Source: CAYLUN01 sp964386865 (GTDB lineage: Bacteria > Verrucomicrobiota > Kiritimatiellia > RFP12 > UBA1067). From it: a DNA stretch of 64,000 nucleotides. Location of the stretch: the NCBI GenBank assembly GCA_964386865.1, contig CAYLUN010000017.1, forward strand, positions 20,698 to 84,697, given 5' to 3'. Positions 15,190 to 25,100 of the stretch are shown in pieces. The notes under the pieces are model-generated. The model was not told the origin of the DNA. It ran no database searches and worked only from the letters and a program-made list of their open reading frames with translations. Within the stretch, counting starts at the first letter, position 1; the number at the start of each line of letters is the position of its first letter. The position numbers and the translations under genes were made by a program.

Positions 15190-16794
15190 TCACAGCCCGT
15201 ACTGCGCAAACGCCCGCACATCGATCGTCTTGCCGCCGAGGGTCACCGGCGAGCCCGGCGTCAGCCAGCCAGACGAGCCGCCGGAGCGCCACGAGAAAGC
15301 CCCTTGCTCATAGCAGATCACCGCGCCCGAGCAGCCGGGGATCACCTCGCCGAGATCGAGGCAGGCCCACAGGAGCGCGTAGCATTCCGGCACGCTGTCC
15401 GTCCTGCGCAGCACGACAGCCGGAACGCGCCCGCGGTGGCAGCTGTGTTCGCCGCGCCCGACGCAGGCCGCGCAGTGCGACGCGTCAAAGAAGCAGCCGT
15501 GAGCCGTCAGGCCGAAGTCGTGCGCCGCCGCCGTGCCTGCAAGCCCGAGCGACGCCCGTCTCGGAAAGGTGTCGACCGGGAAGCGCGTCGCGCCGTGGAC
15601 CTCATGGCCCTGCCAGAAGGTTCCGCACGAGGAGGGCTTTCTCCTGCCGCACTCATCTGTCGTGCCGTCGTGGATCACGCAGTCGCCGCCCTCCAGCTCG
15701 ATCATGCAGTGGAACTTGCTGATCCGCTCGCCCGTCATTCCCGGCTCTTTCCCTGCGCCGCCGAACAGGCGCGTGACAACGCCGTTCTCGCGGTTGCGGC
15801 CCAAGGTCAGGCGGTGTCCGGCAAGCAGATGCACGAGCCTGCCCCCGTCGCTCAGGGTCAGCCGGCTGGCCTGGCTCCCGGCAGGCGGCGCCGAGAGCCT
15901 CGGCGTAACCGGGACACACTCTTCCTCGAGCAGGGAGACCATGCGGTACGCCCGCTGGTCGGTCTTCAAGAGATTCAGCAGTTCCGTCAGGGAGTGGGCG
16001 GCCCCGTTATGGGCGAACGTGCCCACCACATCCGCCGCATTCTGGGACAGATGCACATCGGCCGCGTGCCCGGTCCTAATGTCGTTGGTGATGTTGAAAA
16101 CGATGTTTTCCGCGACCTGCCTGACCGAGCTTTCGGCCGGATAAACATACAGCTCGGTGTTGGCGGCGCACTTGACCGCGCACCGGTCGTTCTTGAAGCG
16201 CAGGCTGAGCCCGACCGCATAAGCCCCCTGCTTCAGCGGGGGGATTGTCACGCTGAACTCGCCCGGCTTGAAGATCTTCGGCTTTTGCCAGGTCACCGGA
16301 TGGATCTCCACCCCGGCGACGCCGCGCAGGAACAGCTCCAGGCGGACGTCTTGGATGCTCGCTTCGAGCGAGGTCAGCCGCACGCGGAACAGGCCGTAGG
16401 TCTCGGCAATGCCGAACACCAGAGAGTCCGTTTCAAGCCGCAGCCACGGGCTCTCGTCGGAGCCCTCCGAGCCGCCCTCAGCCGGCGCGGCCGCCCGCCG
16501 GTCGCCGGAGGCGAAGCCGTCCTTCTCGCGGCCGAGCGGCGCGGGGCAAGCGGGGTCTAGGACGATCACGCGCGCCGGCCGCTCGGCCTGCGCGTGCATG
16601 ATGACGCGCACGCCCTCCTGCGGCGCAGGCTCCGGCTCCGGCGCCACCGGACACGGCGGCACAGCAGGGGCTTTGGTCGCACAGGTCGAGGTGGAGGGCT
16701 TTTCCGCTCCGGCCTCCTGCGGAGTCCCGCACGCATTGCAGAAGGCTCCCGCATCGGTCAGCTTGCCACATGCTAAACAGGTCACCCGTGCCAT
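15190..16794 (-). CDS. Zinc-ribbon FHA-domain protein
   Basis: An N-terminal zinc ribbon (CLACG...FCNACG, residues about 6-25) is followed by a Pro/Ala-rich linker. A beta-sandwich-like domain (about 110-225) and a central helical region come next, then an FHA domain (about 315-420) with LTLGRNREN, GERISKFHCMIEL and VIHDGTT, which carry the conserved Gly-Arg, Ser and His of phosphothreonine-binding FHA folds. The C-terminus has several Cys/His and looks beta-rich. FHA proteins read marks set by Ser/Thr kinases, two of which are encoded in this region. The start has an AAAGGA site. It lies between the SPFH gene and the CHMP-like gene, so it may recruit those to phosphorylated targets. Confidence 0.85.
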   Translation of the reverse strand: MARVTCLACGKLTDAGAFCNACGTPQEAGAEKPSTSTCATKAPAVPPCPVAPEPEPAPQEGVRVIMHAQAERPARVIVLDPACPAPLGREKDGFASGDRRAAAPAEGGSEGSDESPWLRLETDSLVFGIAETYGLFRVRLTSLEASIQDVRLELFLRGVAGVEIHPVTWQKPKIFKPGEFSVTIPPLKQGAYAVGLSLRFKNDRCAVKCAANTELYVYPAESSVRQVAENIVFNITNDIRTGHAADVHLSQNAADVVGTFAHNGAAHSLTELLNLLKTDQRAYRMVSLLEEECVPVTPRLSAPPAGSQASRLTLSDGGRLVHLLAGHRLTLGRNRENGVVTRLFGGAGKEPGMTGERISKFHCMIELEGGDCVIHDGTTDECGRRKPSSCGTFWQGHEVHGATRFPVDTFPRRASLGLAGTAAAHDFGLTAHGCFFDASHCAACVGRGEHSCHRGRVPAVVLRRTDSVPECYALLWACLDLGEVIPGCSGAVICYEQGAFSWRSGGSSGWLTPGSPVTLGGKTIDVRAFAQYGL

Positions 16795-17032
16795 GGTTTA
16801 AGTCCTTTAGGGAGTCAGAAATCGGCCGTCAGAATAGTAACCACGGAGTACGCGAACCGAAGAGCCAACGCCCCTTTGACCCGTTCGCCCGCCAGCTCTT
16901 CGTGGCCCTCCCCCGCCTGCGAGCGAAACGGCCCTGAACCTGCGGACGCCCTCGCCCCATCAGGGCGGGCCTGTAAGCGCCGCCCTTCCGTAGCCCGCCG
17001 TTGCTGGTCGCACCTGTCCATTCGCCGGCTCC

Positions 17033-18703
17033 TCAATGCACGATCGTTTGCGGCTGGGGCGCCTGCCGCTTGGCCGCCTCCACCGCCGGCTCGAGCATGG
17101 TCTTCGTGATCCGCTCTTGGCGGTCGTTCGCGTCGGCGTACAGCCGCTTCATCTCGGCCAGCAGCGTCTCCGCGTTTTGCCGCGTGCGGTCGCACATCCG
17201 CGACAGCGCCTCGGCCGCAGCCGGGCTGTTCTGAGCCGCCTCAGCCAGGATCTGCTCGGGCGACATCTTGATGTTTCGCTCCACCATCAACCGCTCGAGC
17301 AACTGCCGGCGCACGGCAGGATCCTCCACATCCGCCAGCAGCTGCTCCGTGGTCATGCCCGCGCGCCGCGTGGCGTCGGCGGCCTTGCGAACCGCTTCCA
17401 CCTCGTCCTTCTTGGCACGAATGCCGACCGCCCACTCCGCCTCCAGCTTCTCCTGCTGGAACGTCTCGTTCCGTGCCTTGGCCTGCGCGTTGGCCTGCCG
17501 AACCACGAGCTCGAGATTGTAGTCGTCCCATTTGACCCGAACGCCGATCTCGTGCTCGGCCTTCTCATTCACGACATCGTGCTGGTGCCGCAGCTCATCC
17601 AGCTCGTTCAGATGCGCGTATCCGCGCAACAAGACCGCCCGCTCCTGCTCGCGCTGGGCGTGCGCAATGCCGTACTCATGAGCCGTCAGCTCCTCATACT
17701 CCAGCAGGTCGCTCTTATCCTTGATCTGCGACATCGCCTCCTTATTCAGGAGCGCGCGGATCGCGGCCGAATACTCCAGCTCGCGCCGCTTGATGTCCAC
17801 GTCGCCGAGGCGTTCCGCATACTTCTCGTAGGCTTCGCCCGTAAACTCAGCCGAGGAGACGCGGACGACCGTCAAGCCGTACCGGCCGACATCCTCGGCG
17901 ATCATGCGGGCCATCGTCTCCTGCAGCCGCATCCGGCGCTCGGGGTCGCGCACGAGGTCGTCCAGCGTGGAGGTCACGCACATCGCGTCAACCGCCGCCC
18001 GGATCACCCCCTGCAGCGTCTCCGAAAGGTCCTTGTACGCCAGGTTGCGCCGATCCTTGAGCCCATTCTCCAGCAAGGCCAGCGCGGCGGCCTTGTCGTT
18101 GCCGAAGCGCAGGAGCACTTCGCCGTAGAACTCGATCGGGTGGTGCTCCGACGTGCGCAGCCCCTCCACGCGCAGAGGCAGCGCCAAGTCGCCGACGTCA
18201 ACCATCACCGCTGACCGCGGCGGCGGGTTGCCGAACCAGTTGATCCGGCGCGCCAAGCTGTCCGGATTGTGCCGGCCGCTCTCGAGGATGCCGTGGATGT
18301 GGCCGCCGTCCATCACAACGGCAACCGTGCCCTCCTGCACCTGCAAATCGTCCTGCAGGAGGCGCTTGATGTCGCCGATCTCGAACCGCTGCGCGAAAAG
18401 GCCCACGTCCTTGCGCCAGATGCCGCCAGCCATGACCGCGCGGTCCTCCGGGTAGAGAGGCGTGTTGCAGTGCGAGCAGAACTGCGCGTCGTTCCCGATC
18501 CACCGCTTGCAGGAGGGGCATTTCCACCACCCCCCCGGCGCGGGCGAGCCACAGACGTTGCAAAAACGCGCGGTCTTGCGCACGGAGTTGCCGCAGCGCG
18601 GCCACTTCGCCTCCTGTTTCGCCTGCGCCAGGGCTGCGCCGCCCAACGCCCGCCCCGTCTGGGGGTCGATCAACGCGTCACACCGATCATGGAATATGCC
18701 CAT
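17033..18703 (-). CDS. SPFH/band-7 domain protein with N-terminal zinc ribbons
   Basis: Two zinc ribbons occupy residues about 33-85. The first is degenerate (WPRC where CxxC is usual, then FCNVC); the second is intact (CPSC...FCSHC). An SPFH/band-7 domain (about 100-330) follows, then a long charged helical tail (about 330-510) and a Pro/Gln end. SPFH proteins (flotillin, HflK/C, YdjI group) form oligomeric membrane scaffolds, and band-7 proteins are known neighbours of PspA. Here there is no transmembrane segment, so binding must be peripheral or through the zinc modules. It is the second gene of the string that begins with the HTH regulator, 112 bases downstream of it. Confidence 0.85.
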   Translation of the reverse strand: MGIFHDRCDALIDPQTGRALGGAALAQAKQEAKWPRCGNSVRKTARFCNVCGSPAPGGWWKCPSCKRWIGNDAQFCSHCNTPLYPEDRAVMAGGIWRKDVGLFAQRFEIGDIKRLLQDDLQVQEGTVAVVMDGGHIHGILESGRHNPDSLARRINWFGNPPPRSAVMVDVGDLALPLRVEGLRTSEHHPIEFYGEVLLRFGNDKAAALALLENGLKDRRNLAYKDLSETLQGVIRAAVDAMCVTSTLDDLVRDPERRMRLQETMARMIAEDVGRYGLTVVRVSSAEFTGEAYEKYAERLGDVDIKRRELEYSAAIRALLNKEAMSQIKDKSDLLEYEELTAHEYGIAHAQREQERAVLLRGYAHLNELDELRHQHDVVNEKAEHEIGVRVKWDDYNLELVVRQANAQAKARNETFQQEKLEAEWAVGIRAKKDEVEAVRKAADATRRAGMTTEQLLADVEDPAVRRQLLERLMVERNIKMSPEQILAEAAQNSPAAAEALSRMCDRTRQNAETLLAEMKRLYADANDRQERITKTMLEPAVEAAKRQAPQPQTIVH

Positions 18704-18815
18704 CGTCCACCTCGCTTGTTGTCGATTTAAGCTTGCTACAGAATACCTTACCCTATCCCTTTATGCACGTACAAACATATACACGTTGCACGCGCAAGGA
18801 TCACCCACATTCCGA

Positions 18816-19190
18816 TTACTTGCCCCTCGTGGCGAGCCCGGCCGAGCCATTGGCTCCCGCTTCCGGCCCCTTATGCTCCCTGCAGACCCTGACACCTTGC
18901 CGCGCCCAGCAATCGAAGCACACCGGCGCGCCGCAAACCGTGCAAGCCTGCTGTAGAGACCCCTTGCTGCGGTAGAACGTGCCACAGGTCGCGCAGGTTC
19001 CGCCCTCGGGCGACATCTGCTTGCTGCGCTCCAGATACGCGTTCAGATCCGTCCGGGAGACCCGGTACAGCTTGCCCAGCCGCGCGGCGGGCAGTTCGCC
19101 CGCACGCACCATGCGGTAGATGAGCTGGTAGGTCACTCCCATCTCGTCCGCAACCTCTTCCAAGCTCAAGTGCTCTTTATCCGTCGGCAT
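18816..19190 (-). CDS. Excisionase-type HTH regulator with C-terminal zinc finger
   Basis: Residues about 6-55 are a MerR/excisionase-type winged HTH (SLEEVADEMGVTYQLIYRMV, then PAARLGKLYRVSRTDLNAYL). Residues about 65-107 are a B-box-like Cys/His cluster (CATC, CTVCGAPVCFDCW, CREH) similar in plan to the N-terminus of the Snf7-like protein. A good site (AAGGAG) lies six bases before the ATG. The promoter is a near-identical copy of the one at 5750-5814, so this protein is the natural candidate to control both units, including its own gene. The DNA-binding role is well supported by the fold; the target is inference. Confidence 0.85.
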   Translation of the reverse strand: MPTDKEHLSLEEVADEMGVTYQLIYRMVRAGELPAARLGKLYRVSRTDLNAYLERSKQMSPEGGTCATCGTFYRSKGSLQQACTVCGAPVCFDCWARQGVRVCREHKGPEAGANGSAGLATRGK

Positions 19191-19198
19191 AGCCTACT

Positions 19199-19263
19199 CC
19201 TTCCCTTAAAACGCCGCTATTTTACGTTTTGTTTACTTCTGTTGTCAACTGCTATTTTTAAAA
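19199..19263 (-). promoter_or_regulatory. Promoter/operator module, copy 2 of 2
   Basis: TTGACA (19243-19248), 18 bases, TAAAAT (19219-19224) on the minus strand; 63 of 65 bases match 5750-5814. The match continues weakly to about 19292, where both copies have TTACTCCTGT on the plus strand. It drives the HTH regulator and the genes behind it. Confidence 0.85.
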
Positions 19264-19475
19264 CATTATTCATGCGTCTCTATTACTCCTGTTCTTGATC
19301 GTGTAGCTTCCCAATGCGGGCGCAGCCCGCAACCCTAACCCCGACACACTCCCAACGGGCGAGCGAGTAAACACCGTGCTTTTTATTGTCCCTGTTGAGC
19401 CGTAAGGCACTTCTCGCGGCCGCGTGCAGACTCAGCTCTTGTCAGCCCTTACTACGTTTAGTACTGTTACCCTAA

Positions 19476-21398
19476 ATGAAAATGCCGGTTTTCATCATCA
19501 GGCTGGCCTTCGCAAGCGTGTACGTGGCTGCGCCGGTTGCGCGGGCCACGACGCTCTCCGACCCGGCCGTGGATGCCTATAACTGTCGCATGGCGACCCA
19601 ATGTATTGGCCCCAGGTATCACTTCACCGGCGACACCAGCCTGCTGGAGGGCGCGAAGGTCTTGTCCGATTACGGAACCAAGACGGCAAGCTACTGGCTG
19701 TATAGCTATTACTGGAATGCCGCCAAGCTCGAGGTGCTGGGCTTCAAGCAACGCCACGGGAGATTGCCTACGGACGCGGAGTTTGCCGCCCTCGCCCATT
19801 CGCTGCTCGACACGGGCGCGACCCTTGAGGCCCCCGTGAGCCTGACCCTGACGGCAGGCCCTCCCGCGCTGCCCCGCCTCGCCTCCGCCACACTCAACGG
19901 CTCGCTGAAACAAGGCGTCTACGGCGATGCTCTGGCTCATGTGACGGTCTATTGGGGAGCCCGGGACGGCGGAACCAATCGCCAGGGGTGGGCCCATGCC
20001 GTTCCGCTGGGAACGAACACGCTTGTCGGCACGGTCGCCTACGCCCCGCTCGTGTCCTCGCTGCCGGCTGAATACTACTATCGCTACTACGCGGCCAACA
20101 CGAGCGGCGAGGCCTGGTCGCCAGAAACGGTGCATGTCGACCTCCGCGTGAATCCGCCGGACTACGGCCACCGGATGAAAGTGACCTTCAGCGGCTACAG
20201 CCGGGCCGAGACGCTCGAGAACTTTCCTGTGCTGGTTAGCCTCAGCACGAACCAGCCCGGTTTTTCGTATTCGCAGTTCGCCTCCACGGGCGGAGGTGAT
20301 TTGCGTTTCACGGATGCGGGCGGAACGGCCATGCTGCCCCATGAGATTGATGAATGGAACACCAACGGCACCTCCTCTGCCTGGGTATCCTTACCCGCGC
20401 TATCGGCCTCGAGCGACTTCATCTGGGCCTATTGGGGAAACGCAGCGGCCACCGCCCCTCCGCCCTGGAGCACGAACGGCGCCGTGTGGTCGCCCGGCTG
20501 CGAGCTGGTCTGGCATTTGAAGGAGACGACATTCCCTTACGCGGACAGCGCGCGGCGGCATCCCGCGATCTCGGGCATTGCGCCGACGACCGCCGCAGGC
20601 GTGGTGGGCAGAGGCTGCGGCCTCAGCAGCGGCGCCAAGCAGCATCTGACGCCGGGAGCCGTCAGCCTCGGCGGCGTCTTCACCCTGAGCGCGTGGGTGA
20701 ATGTGGATCCGAGCGCCACGAGCATACGGACCGTCTGGGCAAACAAGACCGACAGCGCCGGCACAGGCTTCGCCTTCTACGTGAACAACTACAGCAGCTC
20801 TGGCAAAGCGGACAGGAGCCTTGTCTTTGAGACGGGCAACGGAACCGCGTTCACCAAGGCCTATACCGCCACGAATGCGGTCAGCTCCGGCCACTGGCAT
20901 CTCGTAAGCGCCGTGGTTGACCGTCTGTCTGGGACGGCGCGCCTGTATGTGGATGGCACGGACTGCACCGCCGGCGGCAGCGTTCTGAGCGATTTCGCCA
21001 TCCAAGCCGCCATTGACCTGGGCTGTTTCGCCAACACGAATTACCCCTTCAAGGGCTCGATGGACGAGGTTCGCATCGAGCCTCTCGCACGTTCCCCAAA
21101 CTGGATCTGGGCCAGCTGGATGACCGTGGCGTCCAACACGACGTTCGCCACCTACGCAGTCCTCGATGGCGCGCTGAAGATCACCGACCTGTTCGCTGAA
21201 AGCGGCGGCGCCCTTCGGTTTGGGGGGTCCGGACTACCCCTGCAGGCGTATGTACTGGAGGCGGCCACCAGCCTCGTGCCGCCGGTCGTCTGGTCGCCCC
21301 TCGTGACCAACACGGCCGACAGCGAAGGCGTGTTCGGCTTTTCCGATCCGCAAGCGACAAACTTTCTCCAGCGCTTCTACCGCATCACCATCCCCTGA
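19476..21398 (+). CDS. Secreted DUF2341 + LamG (concanavalin-like) protein
   Basis: A signal peptide (about 1-24, ending VARA) leads into an N-terminal region of about 200 residues. Then comes a DUF2341 domain (about 225-340; NFPVLVSL, DLRFTDAGG, WVSLPALSASSDFIWAYWGN) and a LamG/concanavalin-like domain (about 345-550; FTLSAWVN, YVDGTDC, GSMDEVRIE). A short beta domain ends in FYRITIP. Such two-domain proteins are common in PVC bacteria and are thought to bind polysaccharide or act at the cell surface. No clear ribosome site lies before the ATG. The 3' end overlaps the convergent methyltransferase gene by 22 bases. Confidence 0.85.
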   Translation: MKMPVFIIRLAFASVYVAAPVARATTLSDPAVDAYNCRMATQCIGPRYHFTGDTSLLEGAKVLSDYGTKTASYWLYSYYWNAAKLEVLGFKQRHGRLPTDAEFAALAHSLLDTGATLEAPVSLTLTAGPPALPRLASATLNGSLKQGVYGDALAHVTVYWGARDGGTNRQGWAHAVPLGTNTLVGTVAYAPLVSSLPAEYYYRYYAANTSGEAWSPETVHVDLRVNPPDYGHRMKVTFSGYSRAETLENFPVLVSLSTNQPGFSYSQFASTGGGDLRFTDAGGTAMLPHEIDEWNTNGTSSAWVSLPALSASSDFIWAYWGNAAATAPPPWSTNGAVWSPGCELVWHLKETTFPYADSARRHPAISGIAPTTAAGVVGRGCGLSSGAKQHLTPGAVSLGGVFTLSAWVNVDPSATSIRTVWANKTDSAGTGFAFYVNNYSSSGKADRSLVFETGNGTAFTKAYTATNAVSSGHWHLVSAVVDRLSGTARLYVDGTDCTAGGSVLSDFAIQAAIDLGCFANTNYPFKGSMDEVRIEPLARSPNWIWASWMTVASNTTFATYAVLDGALKITDLFAESGGALRFGGSGLPLQAYVLEAATSLVPPVVWSPLVTNTADSEGVFGFSDPQATNFLQRFYRITIP

Positions 21399-22045
21399 CA
21401 CAGCGCCTGCGGGAGCGCGTTCCCGGTGCGCGCGAAGCGCACCACGGCAAACGACTTCCCTGAGTCCAGTTGAATCACGCGCTGCTCGATCAGGGCCAAC
21501 GCCTTCCGCTCGCACAGTTCAGCCAAGCGGCCGGGGCCGACATACTGGAAGAAGCCGATGACGCGCGCCAGCGACTGGGCGTGCGGCGAAGGGCTCACCG
21601 TCGAAAGGCCCGCGGCCGGAAGCTGCAGGAGGGCGCAGAACAGGCCTTTCGGGGCAAGCAGGAGCGAGACAGACTCGACCGCCTCCTCGAGCCGCGTAAA
21701 CTCGAAGATCAGCCCGCCGAAGACCAGATCGACCGGCGTGTGCGAGCGGAAGCCTTCGACCTCGCTTGCGTGGCACTCCAAGCCGGGTATTTCGCGGCGG
21801 TAGCGCCGCTCCAGAACCTCGAGGTACGCGGCGTTGATGTCCACGCAGACCACGCGCTCAACGTCCGCGCCGCGCAAGGCATCCAGGCCGTTTCCACCCG
21901 CGCAGCCAAGCAAGGCCACCGATTTGGGGCGCGTCGCGGCAATCGCTTTGCCGAACTCCTCCGCGAGCATGGCGGCTTGCCCAACGGCGGGGAACGCCAT
22001 GTGCCCCTCATAGTCATTCAGCGGTATTTCCGTCCACGGGTTCAT
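21377..22045 (-). CDS. Class I SAM-dependent methyltransferase
   Basis: A 222-residue protein with a clear SAM-binding motif I (VALLGCAGGNGLDAL, about 49-63), motif II acid at VVCVDIN, and a motif IV-like region DLVFGGLIFEF. The ATG at 22045 is chosen because it begins a typical MNPWTEIPLNDYEGHM start; the frame is open 41 codons further upstream but that sequence is low in family-like features. It lies 70 bases downstream of the rhamnosidase gene on the same strand. The acceptor is unknown; no tRNA- or protein-specific motif was seen. Confidence 0.8.
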   Translation of the reverse strand: MNPWTEIPLNDYEGHMAFPAVGQAAMLAEEFGKAIAATRPKSVALLGCAGGNGLDALRGADVERVVCVDINAAYLEVLERRYRREIPGLECHASEVEGFRSHTPVDLVFGGLIFEFTRLEEAVESVSLLLAPKGLFCALLQLPAAGLSTVSPSPHAQSLARVIGFFQYVGPGRLAELCERKALALIEQRVIQLDSGKSFAVVRFARTGNALPQALCQGMVMR

Positions 22046-22115
22046 CGTTCTCAACAGCCTCACGCGGGCCGGGCCCGCCACCCACCAGCTCCCCTGTTTC
22101 TGACGCGGGGCGCCC

Positions 22116-25100
22116 TCAGAACACAAACGCGTAGGTTCCCGCGACGGCCCGCACGCGCACGCAGCCACCGCCCTCGCCCAGCAGTTCCAGCCCGGCGGCC
22201 GCAGCGAGCGGCTGGCCGCCCTCCTTCACGCCGGCGGATGCGGCCGCCGGCAGCCGGATAACCGCGCGCGTGTTGGGCGGAACCGTCACGCGAAGATGAC
22301 ACAGGCCCGCCTCCTTCTTCCAGTCGGAGACGATCTCGCCGTACATCGACCGGTACGAAGCCTTGGCCCACGTGAGCCCCTCGCCGAGCACCGGCGCGAC
22401 CGCAAAACTCTGGTAGCCCGGCTCCAGCGGAAAGATGCCGCCCACGCACTCGAAGAGGTACTGCCCGCACGAGCCGAAGGCGTAGTGGTTGAAGGAGTTC
22501 ATGTTCGGGTCTTGGAACCCCTTGTCCGGACGCCAGCCGTCCCAGCGCTCCCAGATCGTCGTCGCGCCGAGCGTTACCGGATAGAGCCACGAGGGATACT
22601 CGCGCCGCAGGAGCATGCGGTAGGCCTCGGCGTCCAGGCCCGCCGCATGGAGCCCGGCCAGCAGCCGCGGCGTGCCGATGAAGCCCGTCGCGACGCAGTC
22701 CTTGAAGCGCTCGACCTCGCCCCGGAATTTCGCGGCCGCCTTCTCGCGCAGGGCGTCGGGGACGAGCCCCATGGTGAAGGCCAGCGCATAGCCCGTCTGG
22801 CTGCTCTCAAGGAGCGAGCCGTCCTCCTTGAAGAACGCCTTCTGGAACGCCTCGCGGGCGTCGCGCGCCATCGCGCCGAACCGCGCCGCGTCGTCGCCCC
22901 TGCCGGTCACCCGCGCCATCTCGGCCATGAGGTCGCAGAGATAGACCTGGTAAGCCGTGCCGCACACCTCGCCCTTCGCGCCGCCGCCGACGTTGAGCCA
23001 GTCGCCGTAAGCGCCTGCGCCGCGGATGTGGTTTGTGCAGGACGCCGTGAGCGTCATCACGTGCTTTCGCATCTGCGCGTAATGCGCCTCGATCACGCGC
23101 GTGTCGCCGTAGGTCCGGTAGAGCACATACGGGCACACCACGCCCGCGTCGCCCCAGCCGGTGTTGCCCGCCTTCATCTTGCCGTAGTAGGGGGCGAGGT
23201 CGGCGAAGCCCTTGCCCTCGACGAACGAGTCCTGGCACAGGTCGACGAGCCACTTGCTGAAGAAGGCCGCGACGTCGAAGTTGTAGACCGCCGCGGGCAT
23301 GAAAAACTGCGCGTCTCCGGTCCAGCCCGCGCGCTCGTCGCGCTGCGGGCAGTCGGTCGGTATGCCCATCATGTTGCCGCGCTGCGACCACTGGATGTTC
23401 TGCGCGAGCCGCGTCACGAGCGGGTCTGAACAGGCGAAGCTGCCCGTCTGCGCGAAGGCAGTGTGGAACACGCGCCCGGTCAGGAGCGAGGCGTCCGGCT
23501 TGGCCTTGAGCCCCGTTACCTCGGCGTAGCGGAACCCGTGGTAGGTAAAGTGCGGCTCATAGGTTTCGACCTTGCCGCCGCGCAGCGTGTAGCGGTCGAT
23601 CTGGCTCTGCGCGCGGCCCAGCTTGCCCGCGTGGAGGTTCTCGCGGTAGACCGTGCCGTCGGGGTTCAGCATCTCGTTGTGGAAGACCTCCACCGTCAGG
23701 CCAGCCTCGCCCTGCACCTTGAGGCGCGTCCACCCCACCATATTCTGCCCGAAGTCAAAGACATACACGCCGGGCTTCGGCTCGGTCACCGCCACCGGCT
23801 CCAGCTCCTGCGTCACGCGGATGGGCTCGCTGCGCTGCCACACCAGCGCGCCGGCCTTCACGGCGCGGTCAATCAGCGCGGGCTGCCAGCGCGCGTCGGG
23901 CGCGAACGCCGGCGCATCCCAGCCGTCCAGCTCCCTGCGCGCGTCGTAGGTCTCGCCCTCGTAGATGCCGGAGAAGCGGAGCGGCCCGTCGATTGTCGCC
24001 AGCCAGTTTTCGTCGGTCGCCACAGTCTGCCGCGGGCCGTCCGCGAACTCGAGCTCCAGCTGCGCCTTGAAGCGCGGCTCATGTCCGTACAGGCAGATCT
24101 CGGGCGGCCAGCACTGCACGGTGCCGCAGTACCAGCCGTTGCCGAGGGTCGCGCCCAGCACGTTCGCGCCGGCCTGCACCAGCGCCAGCACGTCGTACGC
24201 CTGCACCTGCACGCGCTTGTCGTAGGCGGTCCACTCAGGCGTCAGCAGCGCGTCGCCCACGCGCCGGCCGTTGAGCCGCAGTTCGTAGAGGCCCAGCGCC
24301 GTGGCGTAGAGCGTGGCGCGGACGGGCCTGGCAGCCACCGCGAATTCGCGCCGGAGGCAGCGCGGCGTCTGGAGGCGCTTGGCGCGCGGCGCCTCAGCCC
24401 GCTCGTCGGCCGGTGCCGTGACGAACTGGTTCTCCGGCGCGCGGGCCGTCTGCCGCTTGCCGTCCAGTTCGTACTCGACCACAAGCTCCTTGCCGCCGCC
24501 CACCGCCGGGTCGCCGAAGAGCCCGTTGCTCGCCTGCACGAGGAGCTCGCCGCCTTTGGCCAAGACGAGCCCGCGCACCTTCTCGGTCACGTCGACGGTG
24601 CGCTGGTCGCCGTGCGAGCCGTAGGTCGCCCTGATGACCGTCAGCCTGCGCGGAGGGGGCGGCGGCGCGCCCTGCGGGTCTGGCTCATCGACCCTCAGCC
24701 ACTCCGCCTGCCAGTCCGCCACGTGCAGGAGCCCCATGGCCCAGAGGGCGGGTTCGCTCCACGGCGTCTCTCGTCCGTCCCGGCCCCACGCCCGCACTTT
24801 CCAGTGGCACCGGTCGCGGGCGGCCAGCGGCCGCCCCCCGTAAACGATCTGGATGCTTCTCGCCGAGCGGACGCGCCCCGAGTCCCAGAGGTCGGCCTCG
24901 CCGCGGGCCAGCCGCTCCGGCGACGACGCCACGAGGATCTGATAGGCCGTCTGGGCCGCGCCCCGGCCGCCCGTGTCATCCGTCATGGCCCACGATAGCC
25001 GCGGCTCGCGCTCGCCGATGCCGAGCGGGTTCACCCGATATTCGCATCGCAGATTATCAAGCGTCGCGGCCTGCGTCCCCCAGGCGCAGACGGCGCACAA

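Noticed and set aside
1..19263. Reading the kinase/AAA+/DUF4143 region as a phage-defence island.
   Set aside because: No nuclease effector, integrase, toxin or CRISPR/restriction gene is present, and the gene set fits a membrane-remodelling/signalling module better.
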